From positions 16,370,501 through 16,434,500 of the forward strand of contig OZ018412.1 in assembly GCA_963969595.1 (NCBI GenBank): a DNA stretch of 64,000 nt, written 5' to 3'. This DNA is from Neckera pumila. Its lineage: Eukaryota; Streptophyta; Bryopsida; Hypnales; Neckeraceae. The stretch's first letter is position 1. Each line of letters opens with the position of its first letter. This document shows positions 34,051 through 46,800 of the stretch, piece after piece. Made by a program: the position numbers and the translations under genes. Under the pieces are notes generated by a model. That model was not told where the DNA came from. It did not search any database and was given only the letters and a program-made list of their open reading frames with translations.

Positions 34051-36390
34051 TGGCTTTGTAGTTTTATTGAACACTTTTCCAATGAGAGATTGATTGAGAT
34101 TGATGAATGTTTTTAAAAATCAAAACTTCCAGGTTTTTATGAATATTATTTTGGTTGCATGTAAAGGCTTTAAAAATGCATCAAACATGAACGATTTATT
34201 CTTCTAATTTAGTAATGTAGACTATATTAGAAGACATCTTCACACAATGAAATTGTAGCAAGTTGTATTTACAACTATAGCTCGCACAACTATTTTCTTA
34301 AATCATGTTAAGTCATCTTTAAAATGTTTAAAAATAAATAAATCCAATATTTGTCTTGTGCACCTAATGAGATTGAATTCATTGTTCAAGTATTCAACTT
34401 TATAAAACAAACTTAAGCAATCAATGAAAGGAAAATTAAAGACCAAATTCTTTTTAGCAACCATTGACATGAAAATAATCCATTTGTGTCCCTCAAGTAT
34501 AACTTAGAGCTACAAAGGTGTAACCATTTTTCAAATATGATAAACAAAAAAACTACATTGTATGCAACTACAAATTGTTATAAAACAAAGCCCAAAATTT
34601 TAACAAATGTATGTAATGATTTTCTTATAAAAAAAAATTATTCTCTTTCAGTTCTTAAAAGAGACATGGAGTATTCTTCATATTTTATGATAGTCATTGC
34701 CATTGCCAAGGCAATCATTGTTGGATTGAATTGAATCATTTCTTCAGCACTCTAACTTGGATGTAAGGCATATTTTTCATCTAATTAACTAAAATAAAAT
34801 CTTGAGCCATGTTGATGAGAGTTCAATCAACCAGATATAAAATGAAGCATCATATAGATAATAATGCAAACTAGCAAAATTCAAAATCATACTACTCATG
34901 AGTATTATTCAAAGCGAAAACTACTCACGTACAATACATTGGACGTTACTATTGACATAAAAACATAAGTTGTTCTATTCAATGTCATCTAAAATCCGTT
35001 TACTAAAACTATAAAACATCACATAAGACACGGGTTTCTTATAATGAATATATCCAATTGCCATAATTTCTAGACATGGTAGTCATTTTGGAACTCAAAT
35101 CCAAGTAGACAGTAGATAGCTTCTCATTTTGATCAATAAACAATAAACTATCAATGGTCTATCTAGATTTTAGATCCAGAATGACTACCATGTCTAGAAA
35201 TTAATGCAATTAATACATTGTTGGTTTTGGGTGTTTTTTCCTTAATTATATTTCTAAATATAGAATGACAAGGCATGTGGTTTAAACTATAAAATTCAAG
35301 ACTGCAATGTGAATTCACAATAATTTGCACATATGCAGTGGAAAATAGAGCACATACAGAAAAAGATTTTGAAGTTCAACTCAATCATAGGCCCATCCTT
35401 TCAAATTTAAACGAAGTCCGTTAAATTGTATTCTTTAGTTCATATAGAATCAACTTTCTAATTGCAGTGTGTAATTCTTATTTCACTAGCATTGCTCAAA
35501 GAGCTTGTTGTAGAACCTTAAATAAGCAAATTCTTAACTTTAGAAGGACGAGGCCCCAACGCCTAAGCAATTAGCCAAAAATTATCAAATATTACAATAC
35601 TTCATTCCAATGCTTCATTTCTATAATTTGGAAGTCATTCATCAAACACTTTTATTCCTCAACATCATTACCAGTTTAAGGTACATTGCTTTTAACCTTG
35701 AAATTCTCAAGCAACCAACAAAATGACTAATGAATATCTTTCAAAGATATTGTAGAAACAAAGAATGCACCTACTCATCTATAAATTAAAATTTTTTTGG
35801 TTGACTACCTCGGTCATAGGCCTCATTCTTCTAGGATTAAAATGAAAGGAATTACATTTATTTCTCTCTTCTCTTCATCACTTCAGCAAAATTTCTTAAG
35901 GTCATTCATACTCAAAATTGATAGAAATCAAAACGATATATAGGGAAGGTTCCTTGAATAGTTTCACTACTAAAAAGCATGTCACTAAAGCAACAACCTG
36001 AGAATGTAGGAAAGTGGTACAACAATTCAAATTAATACGGAGTAATAGATAAACGTTTCAAACTTTTCAAACTTTCTATAGAACATGATCTAAACTTACA
36101 ATTTTGTTTTCATTGATATCCTCTGATTGGGATGCAATTTCAATGACTTTCTGCACAGTTCAAGCTTCTATTATATACTCTAGGGGCATGCTTAAATATT
36201 TCATAATCTAGAATACGGGTATGGACGCTGTAGTAAAAGATATGTCTAAGTTAACAGTAACTCCACACGCTCAGTCATGAGGCAATCCACCCCACCTATT
36301 CTCGCACCGCAGAAACGTAATGCTGAGAAACCACAAACAAGCTAAGAACTCACATGTATCATTAACTGGTACCGAACACAAGTTAGGCTT
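34051..36390. other. AT-rich intergenic DNA with one strong hairpin
   Basis: No ORF with recognisable similarity. The only structure found is the hairpin at 35065-35202, listed separately. Confidence 0.4.
35065..35202. repeat. Hairpin with perfect 23-nt arms
   Basis: Bases 35065-35087 (AATTTCTAGACATGGTAGTC...) and 35180-35202 are exact reverse complements. They are separated by 92 nt, with looser pairing just outside the arms (ATTGCCAT / ATGCAAT). It could be a MITE or an RNA stem-loop; no target duplication is visible. Confidence 0.75.
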
Positions 36391-38871
36391 TCACATATTG
36401 TGAGTCTTCCGAGCCTCTGCCCTGCAAAGTAAAGAACACAGAGAAACAACGTAAGTATTCATGCTTTTGTAACTATAAAAGATTCGAACGAAAAAGAACC
36501 TCAGGCTTGTCAGGGTAATCAGCTGAAATATAATGAATGAAATGCAAAGAAATCAAGCTTGTGACGTCTTGAGAACAAAAAAATAATAGAGGTAAGAAAA
36601 GAGCCTCACTTGCGTACGCAATATCTGAATTCTCTTCCTCTTCTCACGTCTAATTCTCCCTCCTCCAACTGCACGGCCGCATCACCATGTCGTCAGTTAG
36701 ATATCAGTGCAAACATCAATACTGCTTCAAATTCGTCAATAGCTTGCAAGGCTCAGAGAAAAGAGCTGGACCTTTTGAACGTGATCTAGTGGACTGTTCC
36801 CTTGAAGGATAAAAGCAAGCTATTCATACCAGAAGGATCCCACAGACTAATATAGTACTCAAAATAGTAAAATTTGCCAAGGATGGGTGAGATCAACGAG
36901 CAACACTTTGTGAGTGCACCTAGACCAACTAGCAAACATTTAGAAATCGAGTTCACTGGTAGAGGTCACACTGGTATAAGCCCAATAGACCAGCTGTATA
37001 TTAAGGATCTGATTGCATGAGGGCGCCTGACTCAGCTTGGAGCTCAAGCATGCAATAAAAACAAAACCGAACTCCCGATGCTGTGAGGAAAAAAACATGC
37101 TTTATAAAGAAGAAACTAAACCACAAGTGTAAGAGTCGAAGGAATATCTCAAAATAGTGACTTGTAGTCAAACTACAAACAAATAATGACAAGTTAGGTC
37201 CGAAGATAGGAGGGAGGGATTCCAGGAAGAGACATTAAACATGATGTGTTCCTCACGGAGTCCTTATCGACATAAGATTCAGCTATAGTTTCGACACCAT
37301 TTTAAAATTCTTTTTTAACATAATATTATGCAAAAAGTATGAACAAAGGTACCTGGCTTAATCCAAATTCATAGCTCAAAGCAAGCCCAAATTACAATCA
37401 ACACGTTACTACATTTAGTCAAGCAAATCAAGAAGCGACCTAAGATTTGTAGTATGTTGACAACTTACTGGATCTGTCCCATAGATTGAATCGTAGCAAG
37501 CTTGAGACAGACATTTCATAGCGCAGTTTTCCTTGTCGATTGCTGATGCTTTGCACGCTTCACCCCTCAATCCACTGCCAAAACATAAAAGAACCCAAAC
37601 CGTAAATCCTCTAACCTCAGAACATTCAAGAGCTACAAACTTTCCATGTTTTAAAATCAAATTACTACAATGGGTTCACAATTTTTTCAGAATGCAGATA
37701 AGTCCATGAGAAGGTAAAAAATCACAGGTTGCAGACTTGCCTACTTGTCAATGTCTTGATAACAGCCGGACAACCGTTGACGATAAACTTTCTCCTGCCA
37801 TTTCTGCAATCAAGGAAAGAAAGTTATTCCACTGTGAACTCAATTTGTCATGAAAGTTTTCATTTTGTAAGTTGAAAAAAACAAAACTCGATCTACTTAA
37901 GCTTGCAGATAAACAACAAGCATCCAGTTTGTGATACCATCAGAGTTGACGACATAACTTTGTAGACTTTGCAGCCAACAGAAAACATGTACGCAGACAT
38001 AAAGGCAAAACCTTGAGAGGATGACAGCACGAAAAAAGAAAACCCTGCCTAGTGTGCATAATTATAAAAGGCGATAACAGTCAAGGTATCAAGATCCAGC
38101 AACAACAACAATTTGCAGGCGGATTTAGCCTTCAAAGCACCCAGCGAATGCTCCCTCCAGCAGTTTACAAAATTTAAGTCCCGATTAAACCAATATATTA
38201 CTCAGACATATCACACCTACGTTCAACACAAACGCTTAAGTTCCTCTACAATTGCGCCCATCTAACAAAGTGTTAAAAAGCAGCAGCATTTGATTGGAAA
38301 TAATCAACGCGACAGAAAAAAGTTGCGCAACAAAAACACGCTACTTCTGCTTGTTCATTCACAATTGTAAAATCCAGGAGCTAATACGTAAAACCCTATT
38401 GAAATAATTGACATCAGGTGCTTCCTCCAAAATTCCTGAACTCGACATTCAATAAGATGCGTACAAAGAAAGAAGATGCCACAGGATCGGAGCATCTTGC
38501 ATACCCTAATTCTTCCTTCTATTAGAAGATGGGCCCAAAAGTGATAGCACCTTCTTCCAAAAACGAATTGGCATCCTCCCTCACAAGTTCAAATTCAAAA
38601 TCTCTGCCCCGAATCACGATTTCACGACTTCTAAGCGGCGCGGAATCTCCAATTCGGACCAAAGCGAGCACCGAGTCACACAAATTCATCACGTCGCAAT
38701 CCCGACGCCGCAGAAAGAATGAAAAAAAAGAAAAAAGAAAAGCCAAACACTTACGCTAAGCGGAGAAGGCCCGTGGTGGTGGCTGATCGCTTGCACGGGA
38801 GGCGCTTCGTTTATAACCAAGAAGAGAAGGAGCGCAAACAAAACTGGAAGTCGGAACACCATCGCTATCAT
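36391..38871 (-). CDS. Small secreted six-cysteine protein, function unknown
   Basis: Five exons on the minus strand: 38871-38755, 37803-37745, 37574-37469, 36668-36610, 36421-36391; 123 aa, consistent phases, good GT-AG sites. Residues 1-28 form a signal peptide (FRLPVLFALLLFLVINEA, cleavage likely after VQA28). The mature ~95 aa has Cys at 53, 66, 76, 80, 85 and 111, enough for three disulphides. Motifs: KWQEKVYRQRLSGCYQDIDN, ENCAMKCLSQACYDSIYGTD, LEEGELDV. The start could be Met1 or Met4. I recall similarly organised proteins of unknown function across plants and beyond, but cannot name a characterised member. The secretory pathway is inferred from the signal peptide. None of the exons is obvious as a long ORF, so automated calls may miss it. 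Confidence 0.82.
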
Positions 38872-39247
38872 CGTTACATAAAACCCTAACACAAGATGTA
38901 GGAGAAGAATTGCAACTCTTCTCGCGCGCGCGCGCTCACCCGAGCGCTCAAATTATTTTCAGAGGCGATGAAATGAAAATGGTGCAGTAGTCTTCGGTGA
39001 TGCTGGCTACGACTGTTGTGTGAGCTTCAGCCTTGTGTGTGTGAAATGTGCCGAAGGAATCTGTACAAGTGGAGTCTTGCAGACAAGCTAGACCTCATCA
39101 GCGAAGGCGTCAACGAACGAAGCAAGCGACGGAGAAGACGGCTTTGCCAAGTTTTTGCCGACGGAGAAATGGCTTACTCAAGTTTTTTCTTGGAGCATCT
39201 GCACCAGTGCACGCTAAATTTGAAAGGCCAATTAACCCTTGCACGCC
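38872..39247 (-). promoter_or_regulatory. Upstream region of the secreted protein gene, with (GC)n tract
   Basis: Balanced to GC-rich, with an alternating CGCGCGCGCGCG run at ~38923-38936, the kind of purine-pyrimidine alternation that can adopt Z-DNA. A 109-codon ORF at 39016-39345 on the plus strand shows no recognisable similarity and overlaps repeat sequence, so I do not call it a gene. Confidence 0.4.
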
Positions 39248-39876
39248 CCAATCAAGCATACCAAATTTTAGTTCCGAAAATGCAAAATTCCATTTTTGGT
39301 GAATTTTTAAAGCCAACTTGCATAGTTATACATGATATTTTGTAGAAAACAATTGGTGATGAATTTGTTAAATTTGATTTCGTAGAATGTAGGAAACATC
39401 CACATGCACATCTTTTATATTAAAAAAACACCCCCTTAAGTAACAAAAATATTATTTACAACAAGTTAAATGTGAGGCATTATATGACCAAACTTTGTAA
39501 AATAGATATTTCTATATTTTAAGTAGAATTTGGCAAAGTAATTGTACCATCGTGTTCAAATTTACAAAATTAGTCACAATGTGCAGGTTAAATAGCAAAA
39601 TCTAGTTAAAATTTAGAATTATCTATTTGACAAAGTTTGGTCATATAATGCCTCACATCTAATTCTTCCTTGCTCATATCTTTATTATTTAAGTGGATGT
39701 TTTAATATGAAAGATGTGCATATGGATGCTTCCTACATACCTAAGCAATTTCATTAAAAAAATTCATCACCAATTGTTTTCTATAAAAAATGATGTATAA
39801 CTATGCAAATTGGCTTTAAAAATTCACCAAAAATGGAATTTTCATTTTGGAACTAAAATTGGGTACGCTTGATTGG
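39248..39876. repeat. 629-bp palindrome (composite repeat P, copy 2)
   Basis: CCAATCAAGCATACC at the left is mirrored by GGTACGCTTGATTGG at the right. Inside, AAACATCCACATGCACATC mirrors GATGTGCATATGGATGCTT and GAGGCATTATATGACCAAAC mirrors GTTTGGTCATATAATGCCTC. Arms of ~290 bp. A longer version is at 62823-63687 in the same orientation. Confidence 0.85.
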
Positions 39877-40594
39877 AAATGCAAAAGAATCTAGTATTAA
39901 TTATGCAAGACAAAAAATTCCATTTTTTCTCTATACTATGCAAAGAAAATTTGAATGGCACAACAAGCAATTTGTAAATGAGCTGTATCCCACTATACTA
40001 TCCGAATCAACAAATTTCTTTGACCGTTTTGTTAATTTGTGCCAAATCAACAAAAAACTATAAAAAAAAGATCTATGCAATACCAAAATAAATAAAAATT
40101 TGGTTTTCTATCCTATCTGGAATATTCTAGACTAGGCCCACTATTAATTGCCCGATCTTGCTTCATGGTGGCCAATTTTAAACCGACAATTTCGCATTTA
40201 TAAAGGTTCATCACAAAGTTCCCCTGTCACAAATTGTCACTAATAATCGTACGATTATCATTGGGCATTGCTTTCATGTTACATTCATAAATTTAGAAAT
40301 ATTGTTGTGACACGATATTGACATTCATTACTACCATGCAGTTTAGGCATATCATTCATATTTGAGTTTGAAGTGCGAAAGTTGCACGATAACTATACAT
40401 GATGAAATATGTATGACTTCAGTGGTTTAGTGATGGGCGACTAATTTCGTGCAGCATTAGTGCTTTTCTAAGACACATAAAGTTAGTGCAATAATCACAC
40501 AACATCATGTTTGTGCATAGTTATTGTACTAACATTGCATATTTTTATTTTTCACAATTTCAATACTAAGTCAATTGAAAAGCAGGAATTGTTT
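39877..40594 (+). repeat. Composite repeat P continuation, then unassigned DNA
   Basis: 39877-40200 matches 63595-63895 directly (GAATGGCACAACAAGCAATTT; CCCGATCTTGCTTCATGGTG). From ~40217 the match stops and resumes at ~41660, so ~1.4 kb is either inserted here or deleted from the other copy. Confidence 0.6.
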
Positions 40595-40947
40595 CAAAGT
40601 AAAAATTTAGACCTCATTTAGGCATAGTAGAATAATTTTTTTCAAAAAATTTTGAACTAAAAAAAGTTGGGATATGAGTCTAACTTTCATGTCCAAGAAT
40701 CCGTTTGAGATTTAGAGTCTCCAATCAAAAGTTATGGACAAAGTTTAGAGACGGGTTGGAAAGGACATTTTTTGACATTTTCAAACATTGCCTTTGAATT
40801 TTGTCCATAACTTTTGACTGGAGGCTCTAAATCTTAAACGGATTTTTGGACATGAAAGTTAGACTCATATCCCAACTTTTTTTAGTTCAAAGTTTTTTTA
40901 AGAAAGGTATTCTACTATGCCAAACTAAGGTCTAAATTTCTACTTTG
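40595..40947. repeat. 353-bp foldback element (copy 2)
   Basis: CAAAGTAAAAATTTAGACCT pairs with AGGTCTAAATTTCTACTTTG. The arms (ATATGAGTCTAACTTTCATG / CATGAAAGTTAGACTCATAT) are nearly identical, making this the best-preserved foldback in the window. Related in sequence to 33162-33505 and 62298-62643. Confidence 0.88.
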
Positions 40948-41811
40948 AACACAATTTATATATTTTCAAAACAACTTGACTATGAGAAGTGAAGCTCTCA
41001 TCTTCAAGTTATCCCATATCTTTTGAGTGTCCATAGATTGGATTATAGTAAAAAGAGGACCTCTCCACCCAAAACTCTCACCAATTGTCAGTGAAGAGAT
41101 TCCATCAGTTCATTACCAAGTTTCTTGCTGACCTACTCATGGAATCAATTCAAGCTAAAATGAAGTAATTCATTCACTATGCTATCAAGTTTCTTGGTAG
41201 CCTACTGATGGATTTAGTTCAAACTTAAATTTGATGGCCTACAGTAACGATGGATATAATTCAAAATGCTAGAGACTTAGTTAAGGAATTTTTTTAAATT
41301 AGAACGGTGATCAATAATTGAACACTAACAGTACTTTTTGGAACAATGATACCATTTTATAAGCATTGTTGTAATAATGACTCCAATGACATTGTTGTCA
41401 TGGATTTTTCGTGTCCTTCAATGCACAGAAGATGCATGACAAAGAATATAAATTTCTGTGCATAGTTTATGTTTTTTGTGCACTTGTGATTAACTTATAA
41501 AAGCTACATAGTTAATATAAATTACAAAATAGTGCCATTTCTTTGCAGTAATCAAGTACATCGTACGATGCAATAATTTGCAAATTAATGTAAGTACCCA
41601 TGAAATAATAGTAACTACATGATAATTGCTAACAATTTGTCGGTTTTGAACTTTGAAATGTTATTCTTAACCAACACACCACATAAATCACTTGTTGAAA
41701 TGGTTGTGATTTTTTTCATTCTTAAAACTATTCATTGTTCTTAGGGATTCATTTGCCATGTTTAAAAAAATCAAAAATTAAAAAAAAATTATTATTTTTG
41801 GGATTAGATCA
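40948..41811. other. AT-rich DNA with a repeat P fragment at its end
   Basis: 41660-41755 (GTTATTCTTAACCAACACACC, AACTATTCATTGTTCTTAGG) matches 63895-63995. The rest shows no ORF or structure that I can assign. Confidence 0.45.
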
Positions 41812-42310
41812 TGTTGGCTCCTTGGTGCATCGGAAAAAAATTCAAAATTTTTGTGATTTGTTTTTCACAAAATTGAAATAGTTGAGAGTTGTTTTCTTTT
41901 CCACAATGGACTTTGGATATTATTGGCAATGTAAAATTTGTTTTTTTCAATTTCCTTTTGGTAATATATAATTCAAGCATTTTTTGGTATGTAGAAAAAT
42001 ATTTGAAATACTTGAAAAATATTTTTTTTGACAAAATTGTGATGGCTGGGAATTGTTTTTTTTTCAAATCGGACTTTGGATATTTTTAGTGATGTAAAAC
42101 CTTTTTTTTTGCGAATTTGTTTTTGCAGAAAATTATGCAAGCTTTTATGTATTTCTAGAAAAAAATTTGTAAATTTTTTTATAAATTTTTTTTTATTAAA
42201 GAAATCATGATGGTTAGGAGCTGTTCTTTTTTCAAAGAGGACTGCGGATATTTTTAGCAATGTTAAAAACTGCTTTTTTTTGCAAAACGATTTCATAACT
42301 TTCCTTTCAA
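41812..42310 (+). repeat. Three-copy tandem repeat, ~165-bp period
   Basis: The phrase GGACTTTGGATATTATTGGC, or a variant, recurs at about 41907, 42071 and 42239, each followed by AATGTAAAA or GATGTAAAA and a poly-T stretch. Spacing is ~162-168 bp. A diverged satellite-like array. The overlapping minus-strand ORFs (Lys/Phe-rich) are by-products of the repeat. Confidence 0.7.
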
Positions 42311-42342
42311 TTTTTTTGAGAAATGCTTTCAATCAGTGTCTA

Positions 42343-42550
42343 TGTTGCACGGATTCCGTACAAGTTGATTTAGGATGTAATTAGTGACACTTTCGTCAAA
42401 CATTATTTAGACACTAAATCCGCACATAATTGGTTACATACAGTTTCCGTGCAACATGGAAGAGACACAATATACATATTGTCATACAGCACGGAATCTG
42501 TACAATAAAAATGGACATTCAATCATATAGGAAATTTGAGGTGTTAAGCA
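42343..42550 (+). repeat. Foldback plus SINE-like tail
   Basis: TGTTGCACGGA (42343) and TCCGTGCAACA (42447) are inverted arms. The final segment, TACAATAAAAATGGACATTC to GGAAATTTGAGGTGTTA, resembles the tail of the SINE-like element (TACAACAAAAATTGATATTC... GGAAGTTCGAGATGTA). Probably a third, 5'-replaced member. Confidence 0.5.
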
Positions 42551-43809
42551 ATTGAACAAATCTAAGTGTAGGTATATTGAGTAGAAAAATTTCCCTCTAT
42601 ATAGGAATAGATTTAAGAAGGATTTCATAATTTTTCATAATTTCATTTCCCAAAACAAAATTACCATGAATTTTCTATATGAAGATTTTATTCATCCTAT
42701 TTCCAACCAAGGGCTGGTTGCAAAATTAAAAGTCTTGTAGCCAATCATAAAGCGTCATAACTCATCAATTATTCATCTCTACATGCATAGAAATAAACCA
42801 CTACTGCCAAAACAGGGGGTAATGGATGGTGGTGATGATCAAGAATGGATAGACTACCTTACTATAAATGCCTAGAATCACAACAACCCTCTACCTTCTA
42901 CGTGTCATGCAATTGAATCAATAAAAAAACAAAGAAATAAAATAGAAGCACCAATTGTTAACCACGTCCAATATCCAACCTATAGGGTACACTCTTTCCA
43001 ACCTTAGGTTGGATATCAAGCTTGAAATTTTGTTCTTTTGTCTTTTCAAAGGTTGGGACTAATAAGATTATGACACATGTCCCGAAGTAGTGAACTAGAA
43101 GACTCTAGACATTGGAAGACTCTAGACATTGGCTACTGGTGAAGTGCACTTTTTGGCTGCCAAAATTCACAGTAATTTCAATTTCGGGAATAAAATTCTG
43201 AAAAGTTTGCAATCCCCATATTTCCTTACCTTAAAAATTTCCACAACCTCATACTGCGCACAGTCTGCTCCAAAATTGCTTAAATGATCGAGTACTGCTG
43301 CTTCTACCTTAATGAACACAAACCCATCGTAAGCATACACCAAATATTGTGAATGTAACAATTACAGTTTTCGGTGTAAGTATATTAAGAAACTCCGAAA
43401 TTGAGTACATGATTTCATACAGGCCTTCGGCCTTCGAACTTATAAAGAATGAGTGGCTTCCATTACAGGAGTCTAGTAAATCCGGCCAAACATTTCACAT
43501 GATTGACGAAAGAGATTACCAAAAAAAACATCTACCAAGAGACTGTCCATATTGTTGTCCTCTAAAACACAATCAGCAGTGAACAATGGTCCTAGCCAGG
43601 CGCCAACTTACGTGCCATACACGTTTGGAAGCGTAAGAATGCTGTGTCCAATTTTCAGTTCACTATTTACAGAATTGGAAACTTCAGCGCCCTACCGATA
43701 TTCTGCACAGGAACGTACACTTAAATACGCTCCACAAGCAATAAAGTAAATTAGATATATACACCCATCCCACTCTGGATGCTCCAGTACAGTACAACGT
43801 TCTACGAAC
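42551..43809. other. Intergenic DNA and 3' flank of the CAT gene
   Basis: Contains a direct duplication of GAAGACTCTAGACATTG near 43097 and 43114. 43150-43809 has higher GC and is probably 3' UTR/flank of the minus-strand transporter. No ORF with recognisable similarity. Confidence 0.4.
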
Positions 43810-46800
43810 CTATGCCGGGTTCTCAAAAGAGGTATCTGAATCCACAAAGGGAGCTTTGTAAGACAAGGGTGAGTGTTCACTACTTGATGTGTCGGTGACA
43901 GCGTTGTACTGGCCATAAACTCCGTACACAAATGTGGCTATTACTGTGACAACGCCAAACCTTACCCAGGCTTCCCAGTGCAACTGCCAAAAACACGTAC
44001 AGGAGTATTAGTTGCTCGTCTTCATGTAAGTAATAAGGAATATACGTACACAAATCAACAATGACATCCTTTTCGCAGAAACACCTCGTATTGCAACCAT
44101 ATAACACCAGTACAAGTGGACACAAGACACCCAACATAGCACATACCAATTGTCCCTTTAAACCCTGAATCCTATTTTGATTCTTGCATAAATGTACTCG
44201 TATTTATGTAAAAAAATATTATTAATCTCAAATTCATCACATTGGTCATACAGGCAGGTTGTCTTTAAAGATTCAAGCATCACTTTGGATGAAAGAGAAG
44301 ACATTTAGACAAAACATTGCCCTGCAGCACTCTGTTCATCATCAGAACATGGACTTCGGAGCGTCTCGGGGTTAAGGAGGGCTTGCGATAATCAAATTAA
44401 AAGATAGAATGATAAGAATCAGAGATCACCTGAGCAAAAAGAAACATGTTAAACCCAATGCTCAGCACTGGTAATAGAGGAACCCAAGGGCATGCAAAAC
44501 CAGGTGGCCGCCTATACTCCTGCATGATTACAAGAAACAACAATACTGTCAAGAAAGAGCACCAAAATTATCTCAAAGAAAGAACAGATTCTAGGCAACT
44601 CTCTTAGGCATCTGCGAACCTTTGCAAACTTATTGACACCCACAAAATGGTGAGAACCACAAACCTGGCGAGTGAGAAGAGGAATCGTCAGCAATCCCAT
44701 CATCGCCAACAACGCTATACCATAGGCTACTGGAGCGTCAGTCCTGTAGCACAAACCAACTAAAAATCCCAAAAAACCCATACTCAATATGCATAATACA
44801 GCTTCTTGCCACCGGGTGAGACCCTTCTGTGGAAGATGATCCTCTCGATCGCGCCATTGATCTTCAGTGTCTAGTCGCAGCATGACAACGCACGCACATA
44901 CTACGGAGTATGAAGCCTGTTGAGCACTCCACCAGAGTAAAATAGGTATCATGAATCTAGCAAAAGCAGCGAATCAAAGATTTACCTTGACCCTAACATA
45001 AACATAACTCTGAAACAACAAATTATTCCTTTTCATGAGAAATTTGCAAAACATAAAGCATCCACGTAGCAAGATCGCATAGATAATATAGATCAGAAAT
45101 GTGCAGAGTAAACAATATTCAGCTAAACTGACTAACAATTTTTCTTTAAACAAGGGGACTCCAACAGTTAGCCTTACCAAGCAACCAACCGAGAGGATAT
45201 GTGAGAGATGGCTGACATTAAAAAGCCCAGCCATGGTAGCTGCCACAGCACCAACCCATACTTGAGCTGCGACAGGTGTGCGATACTTATCATGTATCTT
45301 TGCAAAAAATGCAGGCAGTAGACCGTCTCTCCCTAATCCCAAATACAAGCGGGACTGCACATCATAGCAAAAATAAGTTTGATCCAAATTGCTCTCGCTG
45401 TAAAATCGATGAATCAGACAACCAGAAGCCTTAACATCAAGCAAATTATCATAGGTGAACAGAACGCTACAATTAATTAACATTACTTCCAAGGAAAGAG
45501 ATAATTGACAACATCTACAAAAGAGAAAACGTTCGTATGACTTAATACCTGGACATAGAGACCGACAAGAACTGTAGTAGTCAAGCCACAGACGGCACCG
45601 ACACTGATGAGGCCACTGACGAAGTTCAGTCCCCTTTTTATAAAGGCATTGGCAAGCGGAGCATCTCCCCCAAGGTTGGCATAAGGCACCATACCAGTGA
45701 CCACCAAACAGACAGCCACATACAGTCCTGCACATACAAACAAGCTCACGAGTATGCCTATCGGCAAATCCCGCTGCACGCACAGTTACCGGTTTCAGAG
45801 ACGGAAAGGAAGGGCGCATCATGCTAGAGGATTGTTGAAGGGCTGGAGAATCTTGTCACCGATCAACCACATGCTTCGGATAAAAGACATACAGCTCATC
45901 CATAACCCAACGGTTTGAGAAAATGATGAACAGACCAGTCGTGCCCCAAATGTACAGTACCTGCGGATTTTTACTCTCCTCAGCGGAGTTGGCAACCGCA
46001 TCAAACCCCACATAAGCAAAGAAAACAACAGTGGCCCCCGTAATTACAGCTGACCAACCATTCGGTGCAAGCGGTGTCCAATTCGATGTATCGACTTCGA
46101 AACTTCCCACCACAATCACCATCAGGACTATAACAATCTGCATAGGTTGTCATCCAAATCATCAAAGAACAACAAGTAACTTCGGAATAAGCACAGGAGG
46201 AAGTTTGAAAGAACAGAACAGGATGCACAAGGAGAATTCTGTTCCCAACTATGCAAACACGAAATGAACGAATTCTCGAAAAAATGAATAATTTGGAGAT
46301 CGAAAGTAAGAGAATGTACTGTCTCGGGGAGAAAATGCGCACCTTGGTTATAGTCATCGCATCATTAAGCAGAGATGACTCTTTGACACCTTGACATAGA
46401 ATGATGGTGAGCCCAACCACTAACAAAGGTGCCACAACGTTGATGGAGAACACTCCGTTACACAACTCTAATCCTCCTGGTCCTACCCATAGTGGCAGTG
46501 CTTCCACGGCAGGAAAAACCTGTTTGATCAGATCGAAACATTATATACTATTCCTCGGTTTTGTACTACAACATTATCAGGTAACGGGAGCAGCAACAAA
46601 TGCAATTGAAGCACTGCCAAAAATAATAAAGAGATGCAAAAGTCTTCTGAAGATACCCCAAGTCAAGACATAGCATTCCTGAGCCCGTTAGAGACCATCC
46701 TTCTATGAAGAAATCGGATTTAGGCATAGTTGAACCATAAGATTGATGGAGAGAATAGTGGAGAGGATGGTGGAAGAATCCAATCGCTGGAGAGAATTGT

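Noticed and set aside
39016..39345. 109-codon plus-strand ORF with an Arg-rich stretch
   Set aside because: No recognisable similarity, another frame is equally open, and its 3' part runs into the palindromic repeat at 39248.
44974..45822. 282-codon minus-strand ORF
   Set aside because: It reads through introns of the amino acid transporter; the true exons there are 45549-45773 and 45178-45354.
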